DNA from: Sabellastarte sp. h YS-2021
Lineage: Eukaryota > Annelida > Polychaeta > Sabellida > Sabellidae
Direction of reading: 5' to 3'
Length of the DNA stretch: 64,000 bases
Assembly: GCA_964017235.1 (NCBI GenBank)
Contig: OZ024930.1
Coordinates: 155,124,221 to 155,188,220, forward strand
The number at the start of each line of letters is the position of its first letter. The first letter of the stretch is position 1. Below, one piece after another: positions 1-12,150 of the stretch. The translations under genes and the position numbers were made by a program. The notes beneath the pieces are model-generated. The model made no database searches. It was not told the DNA's origin and saw nothing but the letters and a program-made list of their open reading frames with translations.

Positions 1-55
1 GTACTGTCCTAAAAGTAATTTACAAAATACAACCTACATAAGAAAAGTTTCCTAC

Positions 56-1335
56 ATGAACGGATCTGATATTCTATTTTACAACACTAATGGGTTTAAT
101 TCGTTTAAAAGAATGTTACCATCAGTAAATCTTCCTAGTGAAGAAGAGAGTATAATACCCAAAGGCCCAAGTTTACCTAAGGGAACCTGTCACAGGGGAC
201 AGGGAGGGGGGAATAATTTTCCTAACCCTTGCCCTACCACATGCCAGTCTGACAAATTCAACACCAAATCCACCAATTTATAATAGAATTTTGGGCGGGA
301 GTTCTTTGGCCCAGACTATATCACCCCACTTGGTCAGTACTGGTCATTCAGAGCTTGTCAACCTTTAAATAAACTAATAAACTGTAAACCCAGTTTAGGA
401 AAGGCCAAAAGCAACCATTTCCATGTTTATAGGCCCATACTGACCAGCTGTGCTATTTCACTGTTTTAAACACATAGAAAGGAGTCATTAGATGCACTGA
501 CATAAAAGACTGCACTGATGAAGAAATACTTGAAGGCCTAAAGGATGAGGATGTCATCAAGCTGGACAGCATAATTGTATTCAGTGATGTTTGAGGAAGC
601 AAACAGGGACTTTTATATTGACATTTCAAAGCCAGACCTTACCAAAATATATCAGGGTGGGTTATTACAGGGTGGCTGTGTCACAGTCTATTCCTAATCC
701 AGTCAGATATTATAAATGTCAGAAATTTGGTCACACTAAATTCAACTGCAGGAAAAATGAGGTTTGCAATAAATGTGGGCAAGAATATCATACAGACTCC
801 TAGGAATGCAAAAATGAACCAAAATGTGTTAATGGTCAAGGAAGTCATACATCGAATGATAGAGCATGTCCAAAATAAAAAGAAGAGAAAGAAATACAGA
901 GAATAAAGGCTGAAAGAGGAATTTCCTACACATAAGCCAAGAGGCAAATGGACATATTTAATTCTGTGAAAACAACCTATGCCCAAGCAGCTGCAGCAAC
1001 CAAACCTGTGGTGAAAATTTTGAATGTAGAAAAACAAAAGGCACAAAACAATAAAAAAGTGTGCAGTTGAGAAACAGATAACTAAAGTGAATAAAACCAG
1101 TGCATCAAGTCAGACAACTGCATCTCAAAATGACCCAATTAAATTGAAAATAAGGCAAAGCAAAGTATATTTGACCAAACAACACAAGGGATCTAATGAC
1201 CCTGTTAAACAATACAGCAAATATGATGCTTTGAGCGATAGTGACAGTAAAATGAGTGTCAAAGAATCTCCAATTACAAATTCACAAGGGCAGAGTAGGA
1301 ATACAGGTGTAAATAATGGAACCAAACAAAAATAA
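56..1335 (+). pseudogene. ORF1 (gag-like nucleic-acid binding protein) of the I/Nimb-like LINE
   Basis: Broken ORF1. Around 490-590 a frame reads VIRCTDIKDC...EEILEGL, the usual C-terminal end of the ORF1 RNA-recognition-like domain in I-like elements. From 591 the frame continues into CCHC knuckles: CQKFGHTKFNC, then CNKCGQEYH with an in-frame stop before the last cysteine, then a third degenerate knuckle. The 3' third (1087-1335) is a Ser/Lys/Asn-rich tail that overlaps the start of ORF2 by about 20 bases. In a live element this protein coats the transcript. At least three stops or frameshifts interrupt it. The 56-283 piece is only assigned here by position. Confidence 0.7.
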
Positions 1336-4300
1336 AAGTATACTACAGTGGAACTGTTATGGCTTTAGGCCAAACTTTGGAGAAATTAAAACTTTAATTT
1401 CCAATTTTAAACCCTACATTTTAGCATTGCAGGAAACCCATTTTAAAGATACAGATAATGTAAATATTAGAGGATTTGATCATTATTTTAAAACATGTGT
1501 GTCAGAAGTAGATGGGAGAGCCACTGGTGGCAGCTCCATCTTTATTAAGAAAGGTATACCCCATTAGGTACTTAAGTTAGATACAGGACTGCAGCCAGTT
1601 GCTGTAAAAGTATCTCTGCATAAAACTATAACTGTATGTAATGTATCTTTTCCACCATGTTTTAATGTTGCACAAAGTGATCTTGATAATCTAGTCAACC
1701 AGTTGCCTGCACCTTTTCTATTTATTGGAGATTTTAATGCACATAGTGATTTATGGGGTTGTTCCTCATCTAATAGTTTAGGCAATAAGGTGGAACATCT
1801 TCTTGAATCCTCCAACATTTGTTTACTTAACGATAAGTCACCTACCTACTTTTATCCTGCATTTGGTTCATTGACCTCAATAGATTTGTCTTTATGTTCT
1901 GCATCTGTTTTACTTGATTTCTTGATTTACATGGCAGGTCCATTCTGTGGTAGTGACCATTTTCCTATTTTAATTGATACAGTTAAGGGTATGCCTAAGG
2001 ACAATGTTCCTCATTGGTATCTTAAAAGGGCTGATCTCCCAAAATTCAAACTTCAGTGTTTTCTTGATATTAATAGGCATAGTTTTACTGACATAACAGA
2101 AAAGTTTCCTGCATTTGTAAATAAATTAAATAATATAGCAACAAAATGTGTGCCAACTAGACAGTCCACTGGTAGCTACAAACCATGGTTCAACAGTGAA
2201 TGCAAAAAAGCTTTTAAAGCTTGTCAAAATGCAATGGATAAATGCTGGATAAATCCTACATCAGATAAGATAAATGAATATAAAAACTGTCGAGCTAATG
2301 TTCGTAAAATAATTAATGTAAATAAAAGGAAATCATGGCATGAATATGTATCAAAACTAAATGTAAAGACACCAGCAAAGAAGGTATGGGAAATGATAAG
2401 GAAAATAAGTGTCAAACAAAGCAACACCACAATACACCATCTGAAAAATAATGATGGGACAAAAATAACAGAAAGAGTGGACATAGCAAACAGGTTGGCC
2501 CAAAAAATTAGCAAGAATTCTAGTAGCAACAATTACTCTACAAAGTTTTAAACATAGCAAGAGAAAGCCAAAGAAAGAACACCTAGATTTTGACACTGAC
2601 AACTCTGAAAACTACAATGTACAGTTTACCATTAGAGAGCTTTGTGATGCTCTGAAAAAGTCTCATGACACAGCCACAGGTCCATATAAAATTCATTACC
2701 AACTGCCTAAACATCTACCAAAAGACTCACTTATGGTGTTACTTGATATATTTAATGATATATTGACTTCACGTAAAATCCCTGAATGCTGGAAAGACGC
2801 CACTGTGATACCTAATCCATAAACCAGGCAAACACTCAAAAACCCATCCAATTATCATCCCATATCTTTGGCTAGCTGTTTATGCAAAACCATGGAAAGA
2901 ACAATTAATACTAAATCAGTTTGGTTCCTTGAGAAAAATTATATTTTAACAAAACATCAAAGTGGTTTTAGAAAAGGTCAAACTACAACAGACCAATTAA
3001 TTAGACTTGAATCTTTTATTAGAGACTCTTTTTTAAAATGCAACCATGTAGTCTCTGTATTTTTTTATTTAGAAAAAGCATACGATACATTATGGAAACA
3101 TGGTGTTATTAGAAATCTACATAAAGCAGGGGGCAAATGCCTATGTTTATTCAAAATTTTTTTATCTAACAGAGTTTTTAGAGTTTGTTTAGGATCTGTC
3201 TGTTCTAATATACATGAACAAGAAATGGGTGTCCCTCAAGGCAGCATCCTCTCTGTTACTTTATTTATTTTAAAGATTAATAGCATTGCCAATTTAATTC
3301 CATCTAGTTTTAAAAAGTCTCTTTTTGTTGACGATTTTTCCATCAGGTCTTCCTCTCAAAATATGGCTTCAAAAGAAAGACAACTTCAGTTATGTCTCAA
3401 TAAGGTAGAAAAATGGGCTGATTTGAAAATGGTTTTAAATTTTCTAAAACCAAAACTGTTTGTATGCATTTCTGCAATAAAAGAAAACTTCATCCAGACG
3501 CAACATTAACAATATACAATTCACAAATCCCTGTTGTTTCACGAACTAAGTTCCTTGGTGTTAATTTTGACAATAAACTGAATTTTAAGGCACACATTGA
3601 TTATATTCGTCAGAAATGTGAAAAAGCCAGGAACTTGCTGAAAGTAGTTGCCAAAATGGATTGGGGAGCAGATAGAAGTGTTTTAATGAGACTTTATCGT
3701 TCATTTGTTTATTCTTGATTGGAATATGGTTTTGCTGTTTTAAGTTCTGCTCATAAGTCATATCTTAAGAAATTGGAACCCATTCAAAACCAGGGCTTAA
3801 GCATATGCCTGGGAGCCTTCAGGACTTCTGCAATGCAAAGCTTGTATGTTGAGGCAAAATAACCTCCTTTATATCTCAGGTTTGATAAGTTATGTGTTCA
3901 ATATGCTTTGAAATTGAGAAGTAGTCCTGACAATCCAGCTTATGATGTTGTTTTTAACCCCCAGTATTATGATCTGTATCATAAGAAACCATTTGCAATA
4001 AGATCTTTTGGGCATCGTGTAGAGAAAGATTTGTCTGCTGTCTGTCCTCAGTTGGATTTAATTCAGCCTGTGTCATTGCCAGATGACCCACCCTGGACTA
4101 TACAGAAACCTCACGTAGACTTATATCTCACCCATCAAAAGAAACATCTTGGTGACGATTGTATGTTTCAAAGTCTATTTGCTGAATTAAAAAGCTGTTA
4201 TTCAGACCATAGGGCTATTTACACTGATGGATCAAAAACGGAAAATAGGGTTGCTGCAGCTGCTATATCTGATGGCCTCAGTGCCCAGGTCAGGCTTACT

Positions 4301-4890
4301 GGCAATGCTAGTATATTCACAGCTGAATTACAGGCTCTTAAAATGGCTCTTAATATTGTTAAAAATTGTGATAGCGATCATTTCATTATATTTTCTGACT
4401 CCTTATCTAATTTTCAAGCTCTTGATAGCAACAACTGTGATCATCCTTTTATTCAAGATATTTTAAAACTTTTTAATGATTGTTGTTTAGTGAATAAGAA
4501 AGTTGTTGTAGCTTGGGTTCCAAGTCACGTAAGCATAAAGGGCAATGAAAAGGCAGACAAATTTGCCAAACAGGCATTGAATTTTAATGTTTTAGACTTG
4601 AAAGTCCCCTATACATACTTGAAGGTGAATGTAAATAGTGTTTTTAAACAAAAGTGGCAAGCTCAATGGAATGTGTGTCCTGATTACAAACCATTTCAAA
4701 TAAACCCTACTGTTGGAGACTTTTATGTTTGGATGGGTTTATCTCATAGGGAGGAAATAGTTATTACTCAAGCCTGTATAGGACATTTTACACATAGTTA
4801 TCTGTTAAAAGGTAAAGATATGCCCTGATGCATTCCATGTCATTGTCCTGATACAGTGAAACATATATTACTAGACTGTATTGACCTACG
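1316..4890 (+). pseudogene. ORF2: AP endonuclease, reverse transcriptase and RNase H of the I/Nimb-like LINE
   Basis: Domains in order. The endonuclease runs from 1316 to about 1990 (QWNCYGFRPN, QETHF, FIGDFNAHS, GSDHFPI), with one in-frame TAG at 1565. The reverse transcriptase runs from about 2640 to 3480 (GFRKGQTTTDQL, YFLEKAYDTLW-like motif A region, MGVPQGSILS, FVDD active site). A connection region follows at 3464-3900. RNase H lies at about 4210-4590, with all four acidic residues present (IYTDGS, TAELQAL, FSDSLSN, NEKAD). A Cys/His motif (CIPCHC...HILLDC) closes the frame near 4890. Frameshifts fall near 2550 and 3460-3510, and stops near 2820, 3716 and 3860. The active-site residues outlived the frame, as expected for a copy disabled by scattered mutations. 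Confidence 0.85.
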
Positions 4891-5330
4891 TGACCGATAA
4901 TTAAATACTATAGAAATATAAATAATTTAAAAGACTTACTTTTTGGAGACATTAAAGTTATATGCAATTATTTTTAAAAATGTGGGTTATTTTATACATT
5001 TTAGAAACTTAATTTATTTTGTGTTGTCTTAATTTATCTTAAGTTACTGTGTGTTTTCTAGTTTTCTTGTTTTGTCTGTGATATATGTATATCTATTTTG
5101 TGTAGTCTAGTCATGTTTGTATTCTATTGTATTATGATATATTTCATATTATCCATTTTCTATGTTATTTTTACTTTCCTTATCTAGTCAGTTGTTTTGG
5201 TCTTTTGACCAGTAAAGTGTATTGTATTTTTATTTAATTTTTTTTGTGTAGTTATCGATTTTACTTGTATTTATTAATGTTGTATATATTTTTAGTTTAA
5301 GGTGTTCAAGCACCAAAAAAATTTAACTTA

Positions 5331-6789
5331 ACTTAATCCTTGTATCAACAGATTTTATCATTCTACAAGCAAAACAATATTGACATCTTTCATCCTCTAT
5401 TTCATACACACAGCAAACGTATTGGCTCCCGACCTGGTCGTAGTGTCCCCTTAAAATGACCAGGTGCCACCAAATTGTAAAAAGACCTCTTCATATTCAG
5501 GTGACTTATTGAAGGATGCCAAATGTCTCACTTTACTATTCACTATTCCATTGTAATAGTGCTGTCACATTGGAAGGTCTAGAAGTGTTTAACCTAAGAA
5601 TGTCTGAGCTGCAGGCGTACTTGTACAGTCGGGATGGATTATATAAGTGCTCTAAGTTCTGTAGTAAAGGAAAATATTATTATGATTATATATAAATAAT
5701 ATAATACAACCTTAGATTCGAGGAATCACCTTAACTTTGAGTCTGAGTTTAAATTTGAGAAGTTAAGTGAATCTGAACCCTGAGAACAAATAGAAAAAAG
5801 TTTCTTCTGTACTTGTGGCATTTGCAATCATGAACTTTGCTGGCGCAAGATATTGATTATTACTTTGACAAACAGCCAATTTTAAATTTAGAATGAGTAC
5901 CCACATTAATCATAGAGATGTAAAATTTGACTTAATCAATACTCCATAAGAACTATTTTGATACTGTAACCAAAGCCTACATGACTTACACCATGAATTA
6001 ATATAGTTATACCCATTTCACACTACCAGGCTGTATCCCCCACGGTAGGCCACGTTTGGTGCAACGCCCCTGTCCTTGGATCACTGTCTGACGATTCCAT
6101 GCATACACAGATGAATTTTTTTTACTTCAGTAACTGAAGGTGTGGTCCACGGTGTACATAAGGTTGTGATTCGGTCATCTTTTGGTGTTATATGGTGACA
6201 TAAGGCGAGTGGAGGTACATGAACTGTACCCTGTGTTTTACTGAAACAAATGGAGCTTTTTTGAAATTGTGGGGTGATGTGGGGTTGTGTTACTCTTATT
6301 TAGTCTTGTTGCTGTCGGTTGTTATTTTGAGTGTTATGTGTAACCCAATATCGTCTTTTTCTGACACTGTTGCTCCCATTTTGTGATAGGAAGTTTTACA
6401 GTTTCTCACTCACCTCTTTAAAAAAATTATAATGCTCTGCATATACCTTTTTAATTTCTTACCAACATGTACAATAAAATGCCTCAAACCAGTTGTTTTC
6501 TGTCTTCATAACTCAGCATATGCATAGCATAGGTCTAGGGTTCTAATCTAGTAAACTAAAATTACCAGTCATTGCAATTTAGTTATCTGGTAGTTGTAGA
6601 ATTACATGTTGAAATGTATGTAAATATAACAGTATTACAGATGGCTGAAATAATACAACAAAATTCAGAAAACTTAGAGAATCAGGTCCATGTCATTTTA
6701 TAAAAAATTCTTTAAGATATGATATAGCACTTTTTATAGCACTATTCTTGACAGTTTATTAATATCCTTAATAAAAATTTTTTATACAA
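5331..6789. other. Non-coding spacer between LINE and Penelope-like element
   Basis: AT-rich sequence with stops in all frames. I see no domain, RNA gene or clear repeat in it. Confidence 0.5.
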
Positions 6790-6813
6790 AAACTCTCCAC
6801 CAAATTCAAGCAA

Positions 6814-6981
6814 ATGTCGCCTATTCTGATGGAGAAGAAACAGAATCAGTTTAAGGGAGCTAAACCCCAAGTCAGAAGAAGGCAGGTTCAAGCCAATAGA
6901 AGGCAGAAACCACAAGGGAAACCCAAAAAGGACCCACAAATAGACACTATCATTAATACTTCAAAAGCTTTACTGAAATAA
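6814..6981 (+). CDS. Short basic ORF (55 aa) at the head of the Penelope-like element
   Basis: ATG at 6814 to TAA at 6979-6981 encodes 55 residues, very rich in Lys, Arg and Gln, with repeated RRRQ/NRRQ groups in the middle. It is in the position of the basic leader that precedes the RT block in Penelope-like elements. It could be an upstream piece of the same polyprotein cut off by a stop, or a chance ORF. No domain is recognised. Confidence 0.3.
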   Translation: MSPILMEKKQNQFKGAKPQVRRRQVQANRRQKPQGKPKKDPQIDTIINTSKALLK

Positions 6982-7092
6982 ACATTAAAGTACTTCCCCC
7001 AAATCCATATAGATACCAATGTATGAAATTATTTATTAACTCAGGGCAGAATCACATCAGATATTTACCTTAATGGTGGTTCAAAGATAAGA

Positions 7093-8795
7093 ATGTCTAG
7101 CATTGAGTCATCAGATTTCCTTGACACCCTCAAAACTGAGGCCAAACACTCACAACCTGGTATCCTACCAAAGAATACCAAATTTGAAAGTTATATTGGG
7201 CACACAGTCATTAATCTCTCTAACACCACCTTAGAAGAAAACCAAATCAGAGCCCTAGAAAAGGGATTCACATTTTGTCCAACACCAGGACCTCCAGACA
7301 AATCAGAAGATTAGAACTAATGGAATTCTTTAGTAGAGAAACTAATGACAATACTGATACAAATATCAACCAAAGTATCATTGATTTCATGAATCAAAAT
7401 GGTAATGATACTGAGGATGATATACTAAATGATGAATCCCTTAGTGCGGAAATCCTGTCAAAATTTAAACCTAAATCTAGCTGGAGACCAAACCGACCTA
7501 ATAAAACATTGGATATATTTCAGAGATTGATCAAGCAAGAAATCCTGAAATGTAAAATCGAACATAAAAACATAATAATTTCACAAAAGAAAAAAGAAAG
7601 GGACTAAAATTTCTCAAAGAGAACCCCCACATCACCATTAAAAAGGCAGATAAAGGCTCGGCAGTTGTAGTAATGAACACAATTGACTATCTGAGAGAAG
7701 GATATAGACTACAAGATGAGCAGTTTTATCAGAAATCTCTGGAGATATCACAACCCAGATCTCTGAAAAAAATCACAGAACAACTTCTAACTATGAGGTC
7801 CTTAAACTTAATCACTGAAAAGAAATTTGATTACCTAAATATCAAGAACCCAACTGAAGCTAGGTTCTACCTGTTATCTAAGATCCATAAGAAAAATATA
7901 CCAGGTAGAACCATTTGCAGTTCAATTATCCACCCCTCATCTAACATTAGCAAATTTGTGGATGAACATATCAAGAAATATGTTCCAAAAACCAAATCCT
8001 ATGTGAGGGACACACAACACTTCATAAGTAGACCAATCCCAGATAATGCACTATTGGTCACATTAGATGTAAATTCATTATACACTAACATCCAAAATCA
8101 TGAAGGCATATTAGCCGTAGCTGATCACATAAGAAGTAACCCAGACCAACAAAAAATTGGACCACATTTACTTAAACTACTAAAACTAGTCTTACACTTC
8201 ATGAGCTTTAGTTTTAATGAGGACCATTACCTACAAATAGGAGGCACAGCAATGGGGACAGCAGCAGCCCCAAACTATGCTAACCTATTTATGGATAGGT
8301 TTGAAACAAAGGCATTGGCAAATTGGCCCCTCAGATTCCTCATTTGGCTTAGATTCATTGACGATATTTTTATGATTTGGACCCATGGGGAGGACAATTT
8401 AAATAAATTTATTTCCTACCTCAATGAGATTCACCCAACTATCAAATTTACCTATGAATCAAGCCCCACACAAATAGATTTTCTTGGTATCACTGTGAAA
8501 GTGAATGGAAGTAGGGAAATATGACACTTTGTATGAAAAACCCACTGACACTCACTTTTATCTCCACTATACCTCTTCACATCCCACACCCAGTAAAACC
8601 AAGGGACCATATGGACAATTCTTAAGACTAAGAAGAATCTGTACCTATGACATTGATTTTGAGCAAAACTCTGAAAAACTAATTCAGTACTACCTGAAAA
8701 GAGGTTACCCAGAAAAATCTCTTCGAAAACACTACAAAAGGGCATTCAAATATAAACAGGATGAGTTACTGGATGTAATAGAAAAACACCATTGA
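7093..8795 (+). pseudogene. Penelope-like reverse transcriptase (broken into four frames)
   Basis: The first piece (7093-7314) carries the Penelope N-terminal block, with VINLSNTTL and KGFTFCPTPG. The second (7275-7607) is an acidic then basic linker. After a shift near 7590 the core RT runs 7610-8524: KKADKGSAVVVMN, FYLLSKIHKK, LVTLDVNSLYTNI with the first catalytic Asp, GTAMGTAAAPNYANLFM, and RFIDDIFMIWTHG with the catalytic Asp pair. A shift near 8515 leads to the thumb region (TLYEKPTDTHFYLHYTSSHP, KRGYP...L). All catalytic acids are present, so the damage is to the reading frame. The protein would copy the element's RNA at a nicked target. Confidence 0.85.
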
Positions 8796-8909
8796 AAACC
8801 CCAGTTATGGTTATCAATAGCAACCCCATGAACCCAAATATAAAAGAGATTATCAATAGAAACTGAAATATAACAGTCCAGACTGTGGACCCATTTTTCC
8901 AGATAAACC

Positions 8910-9443
8910 ACTAATTGGTTTGAAGAGACTAACAAACTTAAGGGAATACCTAACCATTGCCACCATTAGATACCCACCAGCTACAATGGATAAGGGTATC
9001 CCTCATACACCCATCTGCACACACCTAGGCAAATGCACATATTGTCCACTCATGAAAAACTGGACATTGTCAAATGTAACTTCACTAAAAAGTCACACAA
9101 ACCTATAGACTTACCAAAACACATCACATGTGAACTATCCAATATCATATATCTGATTTCCTGCACCAAGTGCCACATGTATTACTTTGGTGATACAAGT
9201 AGAGCACTTAGGAGGAGAATGTATGAACATAAATCATCAGTCATAAGAGATGGACTGATCACACCTGTATCACGTTATTTCAATAATGATGGACACAGTC
9301 ACAAGAATATGAAGTTCAGTGTGTTAGAGTGGTGCACACCAAAATTTGAATGTGACAGCACTTTCAAAAGAAGGCGTATTGTGTTGTGCTGGATATTCAA
9401 ATTACACGCTCTGGCCCCAATTGGCATCAACCAATTTGTTTAA
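8910..9443 (+). pseudogene. GIY-YIG endonuclease domain of the Penelope-like element
   Basis: The frame at 8920-9108 gives RLTNLREYL and CTHLGKCTYC, the conserved linker with closely spaced cysteines. The frame at 9033-9443 gives the nuclease: IIYLISCTKC for the GIY strand, YYFGDT for the YIG strand, then RRRMYEH with the conserved Arg, and a late VSRYFNNDGHSH segment. The two frames overlap, so one shift lies between about 9050 and 9100. In the family this domain nicks the target DNA to prime reverse transcription. The frame ends in a stop at 9441-9443, close to the expected C-terminus. Confidence 0.8.
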
Positions 9444-9620
9444 ATATTTATGGCTATTATTTAGACTGATCAGCACTCAGCAGTCTCCCCTCTCTTTCCG
9501 TCTGTTGTATATGGCCATAAATTTCATCAAAAATCACACCTGTAAAAAACACACAAAGTTGAATAAATTATATTAAATCAAATATAAACTGATAAAATTA
9601 TAATAAACGCATCTATTATT

Positions 9621-9903
9621 TGCGTTAGATAATAAATAAAATTTATTCGCCAAAACAGAGCCAAAAAATTACTCAGAAGCTGGGAAATTACAATATATCA
9701 AAAAAATAAATAAATAATTAATTTTTATTTTTTCTCAAATCATAAATCAACCAATTTATGATATCACACACTATGTCACTCACGACCACACATACATAAT
9801 TACGTCATAAATATGTGATGCCTTAGTAACATTATGACATCACAAAAGTGTCACTAAGTCACTAAGGTTCGGTAATAGTGCATAAAAATACATTTCAATC
9901 ACC
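9621..9903. other. AT-rich leader before the C2H2 ORF
   Basis: Very AT-rich, then a run with several TGACATCAC/TACGTCA-like words (about 9780-9870) just upstream of the ORF at 9904. These resemble CRE/AP-1 type sites and could be promoter material, but nothing proves it. Confidence 0.3.
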
Positions 9904-10365
9904 ATGGATGATTTCAAATTTTTGTGTGGCCAATGCAACAAAGGTTACAAGAACAAATCAAACCTCAGGAGGCACATTAACAGTATTCATAATAGTAGAA
10001 GATTCATATGTGGAAATTTCAAAAAAGAATACATGAGAAAAGTGGACTACATTAAACACATAACTAAGCACCACCAACCTCTGATTCTAAAACAAGACAA
10101 TTCCAACATTGAATATCAAAGTACTTCTGCGCATGCGCAGAAAGAACCACCTACTTCCAATACCACCACCCATTGTATTGAGAATACCACCTTAATCATG
10201 ACAGGTGAAACTGACTGGAACAAAATCCTTCAAAAAGATCTTAAGATGAGTAGTGACAAGGAGGACACCACTCTTAAAGTGTCAATTAGAGTCTCTACTG
10301 AACAAAAAATTAATCCAGATAATTCTAATTCTAATTTGACTTTTATAATGCTTAATCTCCTCTGA
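9904..10365 (+). pseudogene. C2H2 zinc-finger ORF, probably cut by a retrotransposon insertion
   Basis: ATG at 9904 begins a 153-residue frame. Residues about 8-29 form a good C2H2 finger (CGQCNKGYKNKSNLRRHINSIH). Residues 36-58 form a second, degenerate one with CGNF in place of the second Cys and spaced His residues at its end. The rest is polar, without further motifs, and the frame stops at the edge of a minus-strand CR1-like insertion at about 10373, so the original protein was probably longer. It sits right after a Penelope-like element and might be the head of a tandem or variant copy, but this could equally be an unrelated host or transposon gene. Confidence 0.45.
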
Positions 10366-10372
10366 GTAGTGG

Positions 10373-11510
10373 ACTCTAAGGCGCAACAAGACAATAGCAA
10401 TATGCAAATTCAAAGTCCAGGGACAGAAATAGGTCAGCACCACGGAGAAGCCATAAGAGAAAATGAGCTAAGGAGGATATGCCTTTGTGTAGAGATAGGT
10501 TTTGAGCTTCTTTCTAAAAGAGGCACTAGTGGGTGATGCACGAATGTCTTCAGGAAGTGAATTCCAAACAGTTGGAGCGTCGAAGGCAAAACTGAAGCCA
10601 AACTGCTTAGTTGACTTGTAGGTTGAAATTTTGGTACATTAAGGCAATTGGCAACACTCTGACTGCGACTAATATTCTAAGTAGTGCAGTATGTGGATAG
10701 ATATGGAGCAAAATATTTAGGGAAACCAGTATGAATAAACTTGTACACCAGGGTAGCCAGTTTGAACTCAGAGCGAAACTGAACAGGGAGCCAATGGAGT
10801 TTCCTAAGTACCAGAGTTATCCGAGTATATTTACTCGAATTTGTAACAATTCTAGCTGCACTATTTTGGATAGACTGTAATCTATGAAGATTGAATTTGG
10901 AGAGACTATTGCAAAGTGAGTTATAGTAGTCCAACCGACTACTAACAAAAGCATTGGCAACTGACACAGCTGCATCCTGAGTCAAGAACTGCCTAATATT
11001 TCTAAAATGCCTCAGTTGAATAAAGCAGCTTTTACAAACATTCTGGACGTGTTTAGAGAAAGAAAAATCAGAGTCAAACCACACACCCAGGTTCTTGACT
11101 GACTCGGTGGGGTGAGGGGGGTTGCCCAAGATGTCGATTGGGAAACATACATTTAACCTTTCTCTTTGTTTCTTGGAGCGAAAAAGTATGAACTCAGTTT
11201 TATCAGGATTAAGTTTAAGTTTGCTAGCCAACATCCATTCCTTAACATCTTGAAGGCATCTGTTCAACTTATCAAAAGCAGCTGAGGCATTGATGTGTGA
11301 CAGATGGACATAAAATTGTTAATCGTCAGCATAGAAATGAAAGTTTACGCCTTTGTGTTCACCAATCAGTGTACTAAGGGGAGATGTGTAAAGAGAGAAT
11401 AGCAGAGGACCCAGAACAGAACCCTGAGGCACACCGCACAGCAGTTTTTGTAAATCAGACAAAGTAGAACCAATCTGAACAGACTGAAAGGGAAAAAGAT
11501 AGGGGCATAG
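10373..11510 (-). mobile_element. 5'-truncated CR1/L2-type LINE fragment
   Basis: The minus strand carries the 3' half of a CR1-like ORF2. From right to left: GVPQGSVLGPLLFSLYT, FHFYADD (11319-11552, with an in-frame TAA directly after the catalytic Asp pair), NPDKTEFILFRSKK, SVKNLGVWFDSDFSFSKH, LDYYNSLCNSLSKFNLHRLQ and IQNSAARIV (10677-11267). The C-terminal block (FAFDAPTVWNSLPEDIR, SFRKKLKTYLYTKAYPP) lies at about 10500-10600. The 3' end is near the word TCTAAGGCGC at 10375, which recurs as TCTAAGGTGC at the end of the 52 kb copy. No target-site duplication was resolved. Confidence 0.85.
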
Positions 11511-12150
11511 GCTGTAATACATCCCCACTGGGAATAGTGGATTTAGAACCAAAACAGTTCATTACCACCCATGAACTCTCACCGGAAGCCAAACAGATTC
11601 TGAAAATCAAACCCAAACCAACCACACAGATTGGCTGCATCCCACTAAGCATCTAGAAAAATAACCATAGTCAAACTGATGACTCTGTGTGCTCCATGTG
11701 TACCCATGAAGAACATCTCATCATACAGAGGCAAAACTACATTAAAGCAGATGCTATCAAAAACATCAGTGGGAACTACACCCAACCAACAAACTCTAGA
11801 GAGGACAGACATAGAATGCCCGTCCCTGGAACCACTAGGCACAATTCATGGATGAAAAGGTTTCAACCAGAAATCAAACGTAAAAGCCCGGGTGAACTTT
11901 AGAAGCAAAGGAATTCTCCCCAGTTTACAAGACCTAAAATTAGGTCAGTAACCAACCTCAGATGTCCACCAATAATGTCAGAAAACCCAAGGCACTGACT
12001 GGACTATGAAGCTTACAATTCTATTTGTTCAAGAAAAAGAACACAACCCACACTAGTCACCTCACGCAGAAGGATCTTCTTACCACCACCACCACCCAGT
12101 AATAGAGCCTGGGAATACAACACCACCAAGTTTTAAATCCCAGGAACATT
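11511..12150 (+). other. Possible continuation of the interrupted C2H2 locus
   Basis: Plus-strand frames at about 11530-11650 and 11687-11902 read polar, Lys/Thr/Gln-rich peptide with CSMCTHEEH and a run of charged residues, separated by a stop at 11656. Composition resembles the ORF at 9904, so this may be the right half of the gene split by the CR1 insertion. No domain is recognised, and the junction could not be confirmed. Confidence 0.25.

Larger units (their letters stand above)
1..5330 (+). mobile_element. Degenerate non-LTR retrotransposon, I/Nimb-like LINE with RNase H
   Basis: A LINE-type element in sense orientation with a zinc-knuckle ORF1, then an ORF2 of endonuclease, reverse transcriptase and RNase H, then a T-rich non-coding tail of about 430 bases. 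The tail ends near 5330 in a short TTAAC-type repeat after an A run. A C-terminal RNase H after the RT and CCHC knuckles in ORF1 are typical of the I superfamily (I, Nimb and relatives), which are common in molluscs; that assignment is from motif order, not a search. The 5' end may lie before base 1. Stops and frameshifts occur in both ORFs, so this copy is dead. No target-site duplication was resolved. Confidence 0.85.
6790..9620 (+). mobile_element. Penelope-like element (RT plus GIY-YIG endonuclease), decayed
   Basis: A single retroelement reads along the plus strand with the parts of an animal Penelope-like element: a basic leader, the N-terminal block ending in KGFTFCPTPG, an RT with the RFIDDIFMIW active site, a Cys-rich linker and a C-terminal GIY-YIG nuclease. 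Penelope-like elements are related to telomerase RT and insert with partial tandem or truncated copies. At least three frameshifts separate the parts. No terminal repeats were found, although the 300 bases after it and the following C2H2 ORF could belong to a partial tandem neighbour. Confidence 0.85.

Noticed and set aside
10120..10140. GCGCATGCGCAG palindrome inside the C2H2 ORF as a regulatory site
   Set aside because: A single short palindrome in coding sequence without a second copy or context.
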